Assembly (NCBI GenBank): GCA_003254925.1
Contig: QANZ01053553.1
Span: 62,001 to 126,000 of the forward strand
From: Chamaecrista fasciculata
Lineage: Eukaryota > Streptophyta > Magnoliopsida > Fabales > Fabaceae
DNA length: 64,000 bases
Reading direction: 5' to 3'
Of this stretch, positions 49,860-63,131 are shown one piece after another (positions within the stretch are counted from its first letter, which is position 1; every line of letters begins with the position of its first letter). The notes below the pieces were generated by a model, which had not been told where the DNA came from, did not search any database, and was given only the letters and a program-made list of their open reading frames with translations. The translations under genes were made by a program, and so were the position numbers.

Positions 49860-52800
49860 ATGAAGCGCGAAAAATCAAACTTCAATTCAAAAACTTCAAA
49901 TCGTTCTCGTAGTTCTTCTTCTTCTTCCTTCAAACCATTCATGGAGCCTCCTTCGAATTTCTTTCCCTCAAAGCACGAATTTCCGAGGCTCCTCGTCGTC
50001 CTCGCGGTCGCATCGGCAGTTGCTTGGACCTGTAACTTCTTATTTACCTCTGTTATTGATCCTCCGGCGAAGCCTTTTTGCAATAGCGACTTGGAGTCTC
50101 CCGATTTATTTTCCGGTGAGATCTTCTTCTGATTAGATTATCTGCTTACCAAGCATGTTTGTTTAACAAGTTAGGGATACTGAATTTCGTTGTCTGGAGC
50201 TTACTTGTATGTGCTTAATTTCTTGCTTTCGTTTCCACTCTGTTTCGGGAAATGTATAAATATGCTTTGCCTATTATTTTCGTTTGTTTAGTTAGAGTTA
50301 GAGGTGTTAAAATATATTTCCTATTTGAGCACAAAATTGTCAGGCGATCCTGGTTGCCTGCATTGGGTAATGAGTATTGGGTTTATTAACCGAACTATGT
50401 TTTTCTCCGAAATATCATTTCTATTTACTGGTCAACAAGCCTCATCAACCCCGTAAGTGCAACAGCTAAAATCTGAGTGGGTTGGAGATCTCTTATCGTG
50501 ACTAAAATATCATTCACTCTGAAATTGGATTGCATTTATATTATTAGCAAGTAATTCATATATCTTGGACATTTTCCCTTATCTATTACTTTTCTTATTC
50601 ATCAGTGGCCAATATGAAAATCTTACTTCTTTTTATTAAAAAAATTTGTATAAATATACAATAATCTAAGGGTGTTCTATTCAGTATGTTTTGGTGTTGA
50701 CTTTGGAATGTTAAGCACTGCATTGCTGTTTCATTTATTTTGGTAGGATACAGATGCCTTTCTAATGCAAGTCCACCAGATGTCTATCTGCTTCATGTTA
50801 CCTCTAATCCTTTTCTTGTGAGTGTACTCCTGACTTCATAATATTGTTATGATGTTGTAGATTCGAGCTATAGGTGCTGGTTTAGTATTTGTTTCTTCTG
50901 TAGACTGGAATTTTTTGTGATTGGGTATTATTACAGATGATTGTGAACCTTGTCCAAGTAATGGAGCATGTTACGATGGCAAGTTGGAATGTCTCCAGGG
51001 TTACCAAAAGCATGGGAAGTTGTGTGTAGAAGATGGAGATATTAATGAATCTGCTAAAAAGATTGTGTGTTCCTCTAATCGTATTTGTTCTCATTTATTG
51101 TTTTCAATGAATAAATACTGCCCAGTATTCTTTTTCTTTTCTGTTCTCTGAAATTTATGTATATCATTGATTTGTGATTCTTTTATATGAGCTTCTTGCA
51201 GTCAAACAGTGTAGAAAGTCACCTCTGTGAAGATTATGCTCAGTATTTGTGCTACAAAACTGGATCAGTTTGGGTCTGTTGTCACTTTTAGCTCTCTGAT
51301 TAAACAGTTTATTTTGTATCATATTAATATCATTTTTTCGCCAAATGCTACTAGACTTATTCCTTAAAACATGGATGGTTCCTAATTCCTTAGTAAATTT
51401 TTTTCAGGTTCAAGAGGATGAAATATGGAATCGCTTTGATCATTTAGAACAAATGGAAAATGCACTTTATAATTATACAAAGCAGAAGGCAACTGAGCTT
51501 ATGGCTAAATTGCTGGAGATGAGGACAAATTCTCATGGGTATATCATCTTCTATTGCTTTCTGCCCTCCAAGCTGATAGTGGCTTAGTGACTTATTGTCA
51601 TAAGTTTCCTGAGACTTCTGTATTTGACATCCTTCTGTCCAATATAGGACGAAAGAGTTTAAATGTCCAGATTTTCTCGCAGAGCATTACAAGCCATATG
51701 CCTGTTGCATTCATCTGTGGGTCTCACAGCATATCCTGGTTGTTTTGCCATTTTGTGCAATGGTACTATTGACTTAAAACCTTAGTTTAATGATTCCATT
51801 CTGTTATTAATGTGATTAGACCTATTATTGATGTTGAGATCAAACAGCTTGTTGGATGCACATTTTTCATCTGGAAGGTCCGTCAGAAACTAAAGGTGTC
51901 AAGAAGAGTTGAAGAGCTTTACAATCAGGTTAATCTGAAGTTTGTTGTCTATTTTGTTTATGACTGGGTGACCCAATGGATATGTGATTAGTGTATCCTA
52001 GGTTCTGCCTCTTGATAATCCGATTCCTTGCAGAATTTTCCTCACACTATATCCGACTCCTGATTAAAGTTTTTTGATAGATCACTTTAAACGCCATGCT
52101 GCTTGTGACAGTTTTTTTTTTTTTTTTTTTTTTTTTTTTGGTATGACTACAAGTTGTCCCTCAACTATTTGTTTTATGATCTAGACAAGGATTAATCCTT
52201 GTTTAAGCCAAGAGGTCTCATAACAGGGGTAACACTCTCCCAACAAGAGTGTCTCCAACACAACTTGAATCCAAGACTTTACCTCTGGAGATTGGAGTAC
52301 CAACCACTTATTGGTAGAGCTATTAATTTTATGGGAGTAAATAAATGATTGTCATGGAGGGTGAGGCTTGGCAGTATATGACCTGGAAGTTATGGGTTCA
52401 AATTTTGGAAACAACCTATTTGCTTGCAGGCTTAAGGCTACATACATTTGACCCTCCCCAGACCCCACTCGTGCACTAGGCCACCCTTTAAATAAATGAT
52501 TGTCACATGTTTAATGAATGAATATGTGGCTAGGGCTTAGTATGACACTAATATTTGTGGGGGTGGGGTTGGTGTGCAATGGTGAGTATGGGTTTATGTG
52601 CCTCACTATGTTTAGTTAGATATGCATTACCGTTTTGTACCATAAGATAAGTATAAAAGTATCTCTAGTCTGTGCAGATTGATGTTAATATTTTATTATG
52701 ACTTGTGAACTAGCATTATGATCATGCAATGGGACAACAACTCAGATGGCATAATAAATTTAATGTTTGAGTTTTATCAAAAAGAAAAAGTGGCTGCCTG

Positions 52801-54117
52801 TCTTTTGTCACCTGTAATTGTATATGTTACAGCTGTTGACAGTTGCTATTGTATAGCACTATAGCTGATATTCTACTTCTGTTTCCATTTGCTACATTAT
52901 TTTACAAACAATAAGAGCTCTTTGTTGCTGTTGTAATAGGTCTGTGAAACACTTGAAGAGAATGCACTAATGTCAAAAACTGCTAATGGTGAATGTGAAC
53001 CATGGGTTGTCGCCTCTAGGTTACGAGATCATCTACTTTTGCCAAGGGAACGGAAGGACCCCTTTCTATGGAAAAAGGTACTTGGGGTTATTTTAGAATG
53101 GGCTTCCATTGATTGTCCTGTTTATCATTTTAAATTTCTATCAGAAAAGTGGAGTAACCTAACCTGCACATATATTGCCTGTCAGTTTGCTGTCTTATAA
53201 GTTACCCTACATGGTGTTATTTTGCTCTTCTGCATCTTATTTTTAACCTCCGACTGGAAAATAGTTTTTCTACTATCATGAGATTTCATCTAGCAAGGAA
53301 GAAGTCATGCTTTGTTGTTGTGGCATATCCTTATGATTCATTCAAGAATTGGGTTTTCCATTCTTTTCTTATTGCAATGCTAAATGATTAAAGTGTGCAT
53401 GCTTTGAAAATAATTACTAACATCTAGTTCACATTTCAACTTAACTATTCAGAGAGCCGCTGTTCATAATTGCATTGTTGTATGTGATTCAATAACTGTT
53501 GTCCTGTAACTAAAGTTAAATAAGAGAAATATAGCAATGGATTTTTTTATAATTAGTTATATGAATGACTGTTTAAGCTTGTGCAATAACTTTGTTTTGG
53601 GTTACAGGTAGAAGAATTGGTTCAAGAAGATTCTCGAGTAGATCGCTATCCAAAGCTGGTGAAGGGTGAATCCAAAGTGGTATGGGAATGGCAAGGTATG
53701 TTGGTGTACTAACAAGTTTGAGCAGCCAATATAAACAAGGTGTTCCAAATGAAATTGACATAATTGGGTGATTTTTTCTTAATCACTCTCATAGTCTCAT
53801 TAATCAATTCACAATTTATATGATTGTCTTAGATCTACATGAGCATCATAATGTAACTAATTGTAGTTCTCATCTATACTCTGCAGTGGAAGGCTCTCTG
53901 AGCTCTTCAAAGATTAAGAAAAAGATCAATGCAAGTAAAGTAAGGGTCAATAAAGACACGGACCTAAATTGTGAACAACGTTCTGCACCAAAAACTGGTT
54001 AGTTGTTTTATTTTCAGTGTATGCCCCAATTTTACGTGTTTACTGATGTAGTTGAATTGATTGGTTGTGAACTTGTGGTATTAAATTGATGCAGAACCTA
54101 AGGAGCTACTTTTTTGA
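49860..54117 (+). CDS. Man1/Src1 C-terminal (MSC) domain membrane protein
   Basis: Plant relative of the MAN1/Src1/Heh inner-nuclear-membrane proteins, without an N-terminal LEM domain. Ten exons join in frame: 49860-50115, 50937-51064, 51202-51273, 51408-51538, 51648-51762, 51848-51928, 52940-53077, 53608-53695, 53887-53997, 54095-54117; 380 residues. A Ser/Lys-rich N terminus precedes TM1 at about 42-61 (PRLLVVLAVASAVAWTCNFL). The luminal part has the Cys motif CEPCPSNGACYDGKLECLQG (88-107) and more cysteines. TM2 at about 221-244 forms only when exon 5 runs to 51762 and exon 6 starts at 51848 (ILVVLPFCAM + LVGCTFFIWKVR). The winged-helix MSC domain follows (about 255-345: VCETLEENAL, CEPWVVASRLRDHLL, VEELVQEDSRV, VVWEWQ). 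Arabidopsis At5g46560 is, as I recall, the same kind. Intron 2 uses GTGTGT and intron 3 GTCTGT as donors. Confidence 0.85.
52112..52330 (-). mobile_element. Possible tRNA-derived SINE with poly(A) tail
   Basis: In intron 6 of the MSC-domain gene. On the minus strand the sequence runs from a tRNA-like start ('ataagtggttggtactcc', box A-like; 'gtcttggattcaagt', box B-like) to a pure run of about 28 A (52112-52139). No target duplication was found. Confidence 0.4.
52355..52488 (+). mobile_element. Au-type SINE with 17-bp TSD
   Basis: Duplication taaataaatgattgtca at 52338-52354 and 52489-52505, in intron 6 of the MSC-domain gene. Contains the box B-like 'gttatgggttcaaattttgg' and 3' end 'gtgcactaggccaccctt'. 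134 bp, with a short 5' truncation or decay. Confidence 0.85.
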
Positions 54118-56018
54118 CTCAAAAGTTTGAATAATCTCTTCTGTTATGTTTCGATTATGTTGGCTGGAGCAACTTGTGTATCAGATGAAGCCTAGTCCTA
54201 CCATGTCTGTTTGAAAGAGGTTGGGTAAGGCATCTAAAAGTAATCTACGCTCTCTGGTGATTTCTTGTACATCTATGTTTTGGTCATTTTAACACCTGTA
54301 ATGAGCTGGCTGCTAGGTTTCAGAATCTCGTTTATGTTTACAGCACTAAAGGGCAATATGTGTGGCATAAATATATATGTATATTTGTTTGTTTTATTTT
54401 TTGATGGTTTCAATACCATCAGGCATAAATTTTTGCCGTTTACGGTTATGACCTTAGCTTTCAGTTTCTTCATTTTCAGTATTAAGGTATTTAGTCTTGA
54501 TTGGCATGCTTAAAACACCAAGAATTGGGCACTTGCAGACTTATATAATGTTAAAGTCGTCCTCTTAGGTACTTCACTATTTTTTAGGCCTCTATAAACT
54601 CACACGTAGAGTAGGTCTGCAGCCATGCAGTTGCATAGCCTGTACTACAGTGTACGTGACATGTAGAGATTACCTTGTTTCATGTGGCATGGAAACAATG
54701 TTGTTCTCGGAGCCGATCCGCGCTGAAATATATAAATTAATCCATATGGGCCGTTCATTGGAATGATTAAGTATAGGGTCATTTCAATGGACGGTCCAAA
54801 TGGGCGGACTAGAAAGTGTCTTAGTTGCATAATGATATTTGTTTTTTTGGTTTTTTTAGCATAAGCATAATGATATTGGAATTGGACAAAAAGGTGCAAT
54901 AGTTGTTTTGTATAGCCATTCAGACCTTTCAATTTTTATTTTTTTTTCCTTGCAGATTTTTCGTAATTGTACATCCCTTGGACATGCTTAATTATGGGAT
55001 GTGCATACATAGTTTACTGGGAAAATTGATTGTCGTTTAGACCAGTGGATCTCTAATTATTGGATAGCAGGCCGTGTAGGTGGTGTCAACATATCTAATT
55101 AAGTTTTTTTTTTCTTGGTTCTTTCGAGTGAAGAGAGCACATTTCTTCTTGACTCTATATATTAAACAAATACTTAGGTGTACGAGTACAGTTCTTTCTT
55201 TCTGGCCAAAATATGTTTTCCAATTACGACCACGAAACAAAAAGAGTAAAGGACACATTTTCATTGGATCTACGGTTTTGTACAAAAATGATTTGAGTCA
55301 TTGTACGAAGTGCAGAGCTGTGTATAGATATTTTGGGCACAAAAACTTGTGAAGAATTGTCGAAAAGGACAGGTGACTCCCTAGTAATAAATGGGATGGT
55401 GATGGGAATGAGAGGAGAAAATGACATGGCGTGGGTTTCATTTATGGCATATGGAGAGTAGTCATAAACTCATAATTCAGACCTATTTTGTCGGCACAAC
55501 CCAATTCCATTTTTCATTCATGTTTTTTACGTCGAAACTTCCTTTTGATACTCTAAAATCTAAATCATTAATTTAGCTTCTACGCGATTGGAATGGGGTG
55601 CCATTGATTCTAATTATTTATCCAGTGATTCATAGAAATTACGTACCTTTTCCGCTTGTTACTTTCTGTTATAAGACCCATGATGATGTAAAAAACAAAA
55701 TTGCTATGATTGAACTCCCAACGGTAGCATTTCCCAAACTTGGGTGTCTTCTTAAAAGTTCACTAAGAGTTCATACTTTATACATCACTTTTCTTTTTGG
55801 TACTCAAAGTTGAAAGTTCCCCCAAAAAGAAATCATTCTTATTTCTGTCGTAAAATTAGTGGAGTTACCACGTCTCCACACCAAATCCGGTAAACCAGCA
55901 AGATATTCCTAATTGGTTAGTTAAAGTTTCAACATTCTCAAAACTAGAATGTATAAAATCCAAGTAATGAGTTCAACCGTTGTTGAGTATAAAATATTTT
56001 ATAAAGTCATAAATTCTT
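54118..56018. other. Intergenic DNA after the MSC-domain gene
   Basis: 3' UTR to perhaps 54500. A hairpin at 54747-54798 ('tgggccgttcattggaatga' against 'tcatttcaatggacggtcca') is probably a MITE core. No further gene; frames at 55037-55813 have no coding bias. Confidence 0.5.
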
Positions 56019-56511
56019 GGCCAAAGTCCTATTTTAGTCTCTCGTATTTGTTTAAAGTTCTGTTTTGGTCCATCAAGTTTTTTCGCTCTGTTTTAGTTTC
56101 TCAGATTTTTTTCGTTCTGTTTTGGTCCCTCAAGTTTTTAAAATGTTCCAGTCCTTAACTTTTTTTCATCCACTTTTTCTGTTCAAAAAAAGGAAAAAAA
56201 AACTACCTTCTATCTCCTAACAATTTTGCTTTTTTACAAAAAGGAAGGACCTTAATACAAAAGAGCCAAATTATTGGGAGATGAAAGTTTTTTTTTCCTT
56301 TTTTTTAACGGAAAAAGTGAATGTAAAAGAGTCCGAGACTAACGGTGGAACTTTTTAAAAACTTGAGAGATCAAAATGGAACTTTGAACAAACATGAGGG
56401 ACCAAAACAAAATGCAAAAAATTTGATGAACCAAAACAAAATATTGAGCAAATATGAAGGACCAAGAGAGAACTTTGAGCGAGTACCAGAGATCAAAATA
56501 AGACTCTGGCC
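56019..56511. mobile_element. Mutator-like foldback element with 9-bp TSD (493 bp)
   Basis: Exact duplication taaattctt at 56010-56018 and 56512-56520. Ends GGCCAAAGTCCTATTTTAGT and complement. Arms repeat 'TTCTGTTTTGGTCCCTCAAG' units four to five times. Non-coding. Confidence 0.8.
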
Positions 56512-56649
56512 TAAATTCTTTAACTTTAACAGATAACTTCAAGTTATATGTACCGGTTATAATGATATTTTAATTGACGGACGGCAACTCTTATATAACG
56601 AATCTTTTATAAAAGAGATGGTTAAATGTAAGACACATCATAAAATTTT

Positions 56650-56806
56650 GGGTAAATTGCAATTTGGTACCCTGTGGTTAGGGGCGGTTCCCCTTTGGTA
56701 CCCTGAAAGAAAAATTTTTGCATTGTGGTACCCCGTGGTTTGCTCCGTTAGCGATTTGGTACCCTGAGGTTTTTTTCTGTTAGGANTACCAAATTGCAAT
56801 TTACCC
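56650..56806. mobile_element. Mutator-like foldback element with 9-bp TSD (157 bp)
   Basis: Exact duplication taaaatttt at 56641-56649 and 56807-56815. Ends GGGTAAATTGCAATTTGGTA and complement. The smallest of its kind here; the right arm is short and an N sits at 56786, so the middle may be collapsed in assembly. Confidence 0.75.
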
Positions 56807-56980
56807 TAAAATTTTAGATTTTTCAACTAATTAATTTCTAAAGTTCGGTCTCCTTAAATTTAAAATTTAAGTTTTCCGTGTATTGTGTAACTAATTTCTA
56901 AAGTGTTCTCCAATTTAAAGTCTAATCTAATACATAGTATTTCAAAAGAAAAAAATCTGTATATATATATATAGATCTTT

Positions 56981-57422
56981 GGCCAAAGTGCACTTTTGGT
57001 CCCATAACTTTTGTTAAGGTCTCAATTTAGTCTCATAACTTTTTTTGTTGCACTTTTGGTCTCATATCTTTTGTTCAAGTTGCAGATTTGGTCCCATGTT
57101 ACACTTTTGGTCCCATATCTTTGACTCATGTTGCAGAATTGGTCCTATATCTTTTAGTTAGATTGTAGAATTGGTCTCATATCTTTGGGTCATATGCAAA
57201 ATTGGTCGGATATCTTTGGATTAAATGAGACTAACGGTAAAACTTTTTGCAAAGATATATGACCAATTCTATAACCTGACCAAAAGATATGGGACCAAAA
57301 GTGATACAAGACTAATAAATCTGTAACTTCTTACAAAGATATGGGACAAAAAAATACAAAAAGGTTATGGGACCAAATTGAGACCTTAACAAAAATTATA
57401 GAACCAAAAGTACACTTTAACC
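56981..57422. mobile_element. Foldback element, GGCCAAAGTGCAC ends (442 bp)
   Basis: Left end GGCCAAAGTGCACTTTTGGT; right end the complement of 'accaaaagtacactttaacc'. Flanks tagatcttt and taaatctta agree at seven of nine. Arms carry 'TTTGGTCCCATATCTTTTG' units, as at 36873-37286. Confidence 0.7.
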
Positions 57423-57439
57423 TAAATCTTATAAATTCG

Positions 57440-58841
57440 AATTCTACGCATTGGCTGTCGGCGAATAACCGTAGTAAAAGGGTCAATCCGTCAACGAAAC
57501 CATAATCACGCTCTGTTCGCCAATTACTTTCTTTCTCTTTCTTTTCTTTCTTTTCTTGCTTCCACTTCCTTCACTCATTGCATTTACTTTTCTAATTTTT
57601 ATATATCTCCCACCGTCACTACACTACATTCTGCTGCTTCTTTCTCTCTCTTTTTTTCTTTTGAGTAATTAATTAGCATACAGCAATAAAGCATTGCATG
57701 ATCCTATATTTCTGTCTCTCTTTTTTGGAGTGAGCGATTCACAACATTGAGGGGAATCTACAAGCTATACGGGAGGTAGGAAGAAGTACTTCGCTCTACT
57801 GAATTCGTCTATTCTAGGTTAGCTTTGCGATTTTTCTCTTCTTCCTTGAGACTTGCATTTTTCTGCATGATTTCTTGGTCACATACTCACATCTCGCTTT
57901 ATTTGCTGAAACATTGCGTCTGTTTAGCTATGTCACTCTTCTAGCTTCAGTTCCATTGTTGTTGTGGCTACAATGAGCTAGATTTAGTTCTAACCCTCGC
58001 GTTCTTTTCAACATGGATTTACATTTACGCTCTGAAATTGCCACTTTTGAACTAGAACTTTTGTTATGTTTTAGAGAGTCATTGTAGATCTTCGTTGGAT
58101 CCAATAAAACGAGGGGTCTTCTCACTTTTTTTTTAAAAAAAAATTTGTTTTCTCGTGAGTTTTGCCGCTCGATTTGTATATCTTGTTTGCATTAAGCTCG
58201 TTTAGTTTGGGGTCGAAGGGAGTGCCGTGGTGTGTAATAGAAGAGATTGGAATTTTGGAATATTGATGTAGCTATCTAGATTCTGTGAAGATCTGGCAGA
58301 GATCTGTTCTCGTACTGTAAAATCTTTAATTATCACATTATTTGATTCAAATTAGCCATGTCTGATTTCTTAGTTTGTAAAATATGGGAAAAAATGTTTT
58401 TCCAAAAATTATGGGTACACCGCAGATTATCCTGGCTTGTTATGTATGCATGAGAAATTGAGAATTGAAAATGAATTAGTGTCCAACTGTCAATGTATCA
58501 ATTATAAATGAAGGCAAGATAATTAAGATTATTTTCCATTTCTTATTTATATGGCAACGATGAGGTCCCCCCTATGGCTTATGTTAGATATTGTATCTCA
58601 ATTATAAATTGCTAATTTGTCAGTTAAGACTAACTGAAAGTTGGCAATTTTTTTTTTGGTAGTTTCTTCCTCAATAATAGTAAGCTTCTATATCAGTAAT
58701 CATATTGTCAATATTTAAGTGCTTTATGCTTAGGATACTATATTCCTTCAAGGTTTGTAAATGCTTAAATTTAATGATCGACCATAAATTGTCTATCTCT
58801 AATCTCATCCCTCATTGCTATAGATTACTACGAGCCAATTG
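57440..58841 (+). promoter_or_regulatory. Promoter, 5' UTR and leader intron of the PMT gene
   Basis: CT-rich sequence at 57520-57720 is typical of plant core promoter and leader regions. A 5' UTR intron is likely: donor TCTAG|GTTAGC at 57818 and acceptor TGCTATAG|ATT at 58823, leaving 18 nt before the ATG. Confidence 0.45.
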
Positions 58842-61800
58842 ATGGGTTCAAAAAATAATAATCCAAGCCAGAGAGGACGAAGACCACTGTCCATATTTGC
58901 TGTGATTGGTCTGTGCGCTTTCTTTTACCTTTTGGGAGCATGGCAAAGGAGTGGGTCTGGAAAGGAAGATAGTTTGTCCTTGAAAGTAAATAAGGTGACA
59001 GAATGCACTACTTCACCCAATTTGAGTTTTGAATCTCATCACAATATTGATGTGGAAATTGTCGAACCTTCTGAACTAAAAGCAAAAGTATACAAGCCAT
59101 GTGATACTAAATATGTTGATTATACACCTTGTCAAGAACAAGACAGAGCAATGAGATTCCCCAGAGAAAACATGATATATAGGGAAAGGCATTGTCCATC
59201 TGAAGAAGAAAAATTACATTGCCTTATTCCAGCCCCCAAAGGGTACACGACACCTTTTCCTTGGCCCAAAAGTCGTGATTATGCCTACTATGCTAATGTT
59301 CCTTACAAGCATCTGACAGTGGAGAAGGCAGTTCAAAATTGGGTGCAGTTCCAGGGCAACATATTCAAATTTCCAGGTGGAGGAACCATGTTCCCTCAAG
59401 GAGCAGATGCATATATAGATGAACTTGCATCAGTTATCCCTATTGCAGATGGCTCTGTCAGAACAGCTCTGGACACTGGTTGTGGAGTACGTCAATTCAA
59501 TAGTTCTTTTGATTCTATCTATATCTATATTTGGACTGTGTTATAAGTACCTAAACATTCTTTCCAACTCATTTTGTTACTCTTCCTTATGATCTTTTTA
59601 TTCTATCTTTATCTTTACATTCAAATTTCACCAGCCCTTGTTATAATATCCCCTTATTATCTTATAAAGTATATTGAAGTGCATGAAAATATCCATGGTT
59701 CATTACTATTGAGGCACTTCATTGAGAATCCAAATCCTGAAACCCAACGAATTGGGGTTGGATTCATAATGCTTAGCTGAAATGGCTTTTTTTAATAAGA
59801 TCTGTCATATATTTTGTGGTAATGGTTCTTGCGATGCCTTTTGCATGTGGATTGTTTTATCTATGTTTTGAGCTTTTGCAAATGATTGCTCCTTGTTTAT
59901 TTTGCATGCTTGGTGACACTAGTTACTTATTTTCGGTTAGTACCTTTTGCTTGAGCCTTAATTACTAGACTAATGTTAACATGGACAATTATATAGGTTG
60001 CAAGTTGGGGAGCTTATTTGCTAAAGAGGAATGTGGTGACTATGTCCTTTGCACCAAAGGACAACCACGAAGCACAAGTGCAGTTCGCCCTGGAACGAGG
60101 TGTACCTGCTGTTATTGGTGTTTTTGGCACTGTCCATCTCCCTTACCCTTCAAGAGCCTTTGATATGGCCCAGTGTTCGCGGTGTCTGATACCATGGACT
60201 GCAAACGGTTAGTGCTAAAATGAACAGTCAATAAGATTGATAAGATTTATGTTGCTATCATTGTTTTCTTTCTGTTTATGTCAGTACATCTAAACTTCCA
60301 TATATAAGTCTAAAACATTAAAAAAATGGTGATTTGACTATTTTGAAATTATCAAGTGGACAAAAATAATGATGGGTTAATCAGAGCATTTAATTCTTAT
60401 CCTGGTTAACTCAATATTAAATGTTGGTGTTGGTGGTCCATCTTAATACAGGTTGTTTTATATTGGCCTCTTAGAATCATGGTCCCCCACCTGTATTTCC
60501 AACTATATAGAATTTCTATTACAAAGATATTCTGTCACTTTGAAGTTCCCCAGATTGTCACATTAATTGGTATAAGTATAACTCTTGCATATATATAGCA
60601 TCAAAGGCTTTTGTTGAAGAGCTTCTTTGCATTTGGGCCAACAAAAAAAAAGGAAGAGCTTCTTTGCATCTAGCAGTGATGGGGAATAATTTAAACAAAC
60701 TCAATTTTATTTGTATCCAAATGGAACATTTTTCTGAAGGAATTAATATGGGGACTCAACCCATGTACTGAACACAGATGGAATGTATCTAATGGAAGTT
60801 GATAGAGTCTTAAGGCCTGGTGGATACTGGATTTTATCTGGCCCTCCAATTAACTGGAAAACATACTACCAAACATGGAAGCGATCTAAGGAGGAGGTCA
60901 AGGCAGAGCAGAGAAAAATTGAGGAGTTAGCTGAAAGTCTTTGCTGGGAAAAGAAATATGAAAAGGGAGATATTGCTATCTGGAGGAAAAAAGTCAATGC
61001 TGAATCCTGTCAAAGAAAGTCTTCTAATTTATGTGAATCAGATAATGCTGATAATGTTTGGTAAGTCCTGTTCCGGGTTCCCCTTTAGCTATGCTTAAAT
61101 GCATCCAGACTTTATTTCCATTTGAGCAACTGCAAAAGATTTCATCTTTTTCCTCATTCTTGTCATTACTGTTACTTCTAGATAATCTTTAAGTTAATTA
61201 ATAACTCAATTGCACTCTCTGAACTTTGGAATCACATAACACTATCTACATTTTGGGGCTTGAAATAATCATAAGTAAAGGAAAGAATTATTACCTTAAT
61301 TCCATTTCTCTAGTTGTCTTCCATATCCCAATGGAAAATATGACCAAACAGCAGAGCAATACATAGAATGCTCAGGCATTCAATTTTCAGTAGTAAGGTG
61401 TAAATTTACTGAAATCCTAAGGTTGTTAGACTACCATATGCTCCAGTATCATGTAGATGTAGTAATTGCTAATATGCTTCAAATCCTTCAAAACCCAATT
61501 TAAGAATATTAATCCTCTTTTTTCAAGCTAATGGTTTGTTATTACAATTATATAAGAAATAGTTGATATCTGCAATTGTTTTTTACTCTCTCCCTCTCTA
61601 TATATACGTTCACCATGTCCTGATATTTTTCTCTTGGTTTTTGGGTGTTGAAATAGGTACGAGAAGATGAAAGCATGTAAAACCCCTTTCCCTGAGGTAG
61701 AGAATGAAAATGAAGTTGCTGGAGGAGAATTGAAGAAGTTTCCTGCAAGGCTATTTGCAGTCCCTCCTCGTATAGCTCAGGGCTCTGTTGAAGGGGTCAC

Positions 61801-63131
61801 AGCTGAATCTTATCAAGAGGACAACAAATTATGGAAAAAGCGTGTTAATGGTTACAAACGAATCAATAGATTGATAGGCACTACAAGATACCGGAATGTA
61901 ATGGACATGAATGCTGGCCTAGGAGGATTTGCAGCTGCACTTGAATCACAAAAATCTTGGGTGATGAATGTTGTGCCCACAGTTGCTAAAAACACTTTAG
62001 GTGTCGTCTATGAGAGAGGTCTAATTGGCATTTATCATGACTGGTAAGTAACTAAGCATTCTCTCTCTTCCATCCTCAACCATCCCTAAAGTCCTTTATT
62101 GCATGCAAACTGTCGCTGCAAATTGGCTCCCTAAGCTTCAAAAAACTGAATATTGAATGATAATTATGGTTAATTTTGGGATGAGCATTCACATTTATGA
62201 ACCCTGCATTAATATATATGGAATGTCCACCGTTGACTTAAATTGAGCAATCATGGATGAAAATGAAAATTCTCTGCTATGCAATTTCATTGACATACTG
62301 TTCTTTCTTCAGGTGTGAAGGCTTTTCTACTTACCCAAGGACATACGATTTTATTCATGCTAGTGATTTATTTAGCTTGTACCAGGACAGGTAAGTTTCT
62401 TCATCTGGTCTGCAGATTTAAAGAATATCTTGTCCAAAAACAGCTGAAACTTTATAATTACTTCTGTAGTCACATATTTACATATTCTGAATTTAGTGAG
62501 CTATGAAACAAAATAACCTTTTCTTTTTTTTATTATTATTTCAAAGTTTTGATCCTGAAATCTCAACTTTAGTTATCTAAGATTTCTTGGTAGGAGGGGT
62601 GAGGGAGGGACCTACATTGTTGGTAAAATACTGAAATGTTAAGAAGGATGCATAAACTTTTAAATAATAATCTGAAGTGAAGCTCATAGCAAAACTATGT
62701 AAAAAGTTGAATGGTCTATCTTGATTCCTGAGTGTTTTTATGCACTTATCTAAACCCTAAGCTTTATTTTTGTTTGGAATAACCAACTGATTTAAGATTC
62801 ATCCCACCCTCTCAACACAAGAACTCTACCCCTTGTCTTTAAAAGATTGTTCTTTTTCTAAAAAGAGAAATCAATAAAAAGCTTGTTGATTTGATTAAAC
62901 AGGTGCAATATAGAAGACATCCTTTTGGAGATGGATCGAATCCTGCGACCCGAAGGAGCAATTATCATCCGGGACGAAGTCGATGTGCTGATCAAGGTTA
63001 AAAAAATTGTTGGGGGAATGAGGTGGGATGCCAAAATGACAGATCATGAAGATGGTCCTCTTGTGCCTCAGAAGATACTGGTTGCTGTGAAGGAATATTG
63101 GGTTGGTAACAGCACGTCCAGTGACGCCTAA
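58842..63131 (+). CDS. Probable methyltransferase PMT2-like (Golgi, DUF248 family)
   Basis: Type II Golgi membrane protein of the plant PMT family (Methyltransf_29), whose members such as QUA2/TSD2 are needed for pectin methylation or adhesion. Six exons join in frame: 58842-59486, 59997-60207, 60778-61060, 61657-62043, 62313-62390, 62903-63131; 610 residues, normal for the family. TM at about 17-35 ([19 protein letters not shown]). Conserved blocks in order: [44 protein letters not shown]-binding DTGCGVASWGAY (about 211-222), [30 protein letters not shown], and in the second half [56 protein letters not shown]. It ends [16 protein letters not shown]. The ATG at 58842 follows an in-frame TTG that is not needed. 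Closest to Arabidopsis PMT2 (At1g26850) from memory; paralogue not certain. Confidence 0.93.

Noticed and set aside
51721-51822. MSC-protein exon 6 starting at 51822 (after 'gtgattag')
   Set aside because: It needs a weak donor inside exon 5 (CATCT|GTGGGT) and removes the second membrane segment; the 51762/51848 pair keeps the phase and completes the span.
55080-55813. Several 70-90 residue frames between the MSC and PMT genes
   Set aside because: No coding bias, splice support or family motif; AT-rich chance frames.
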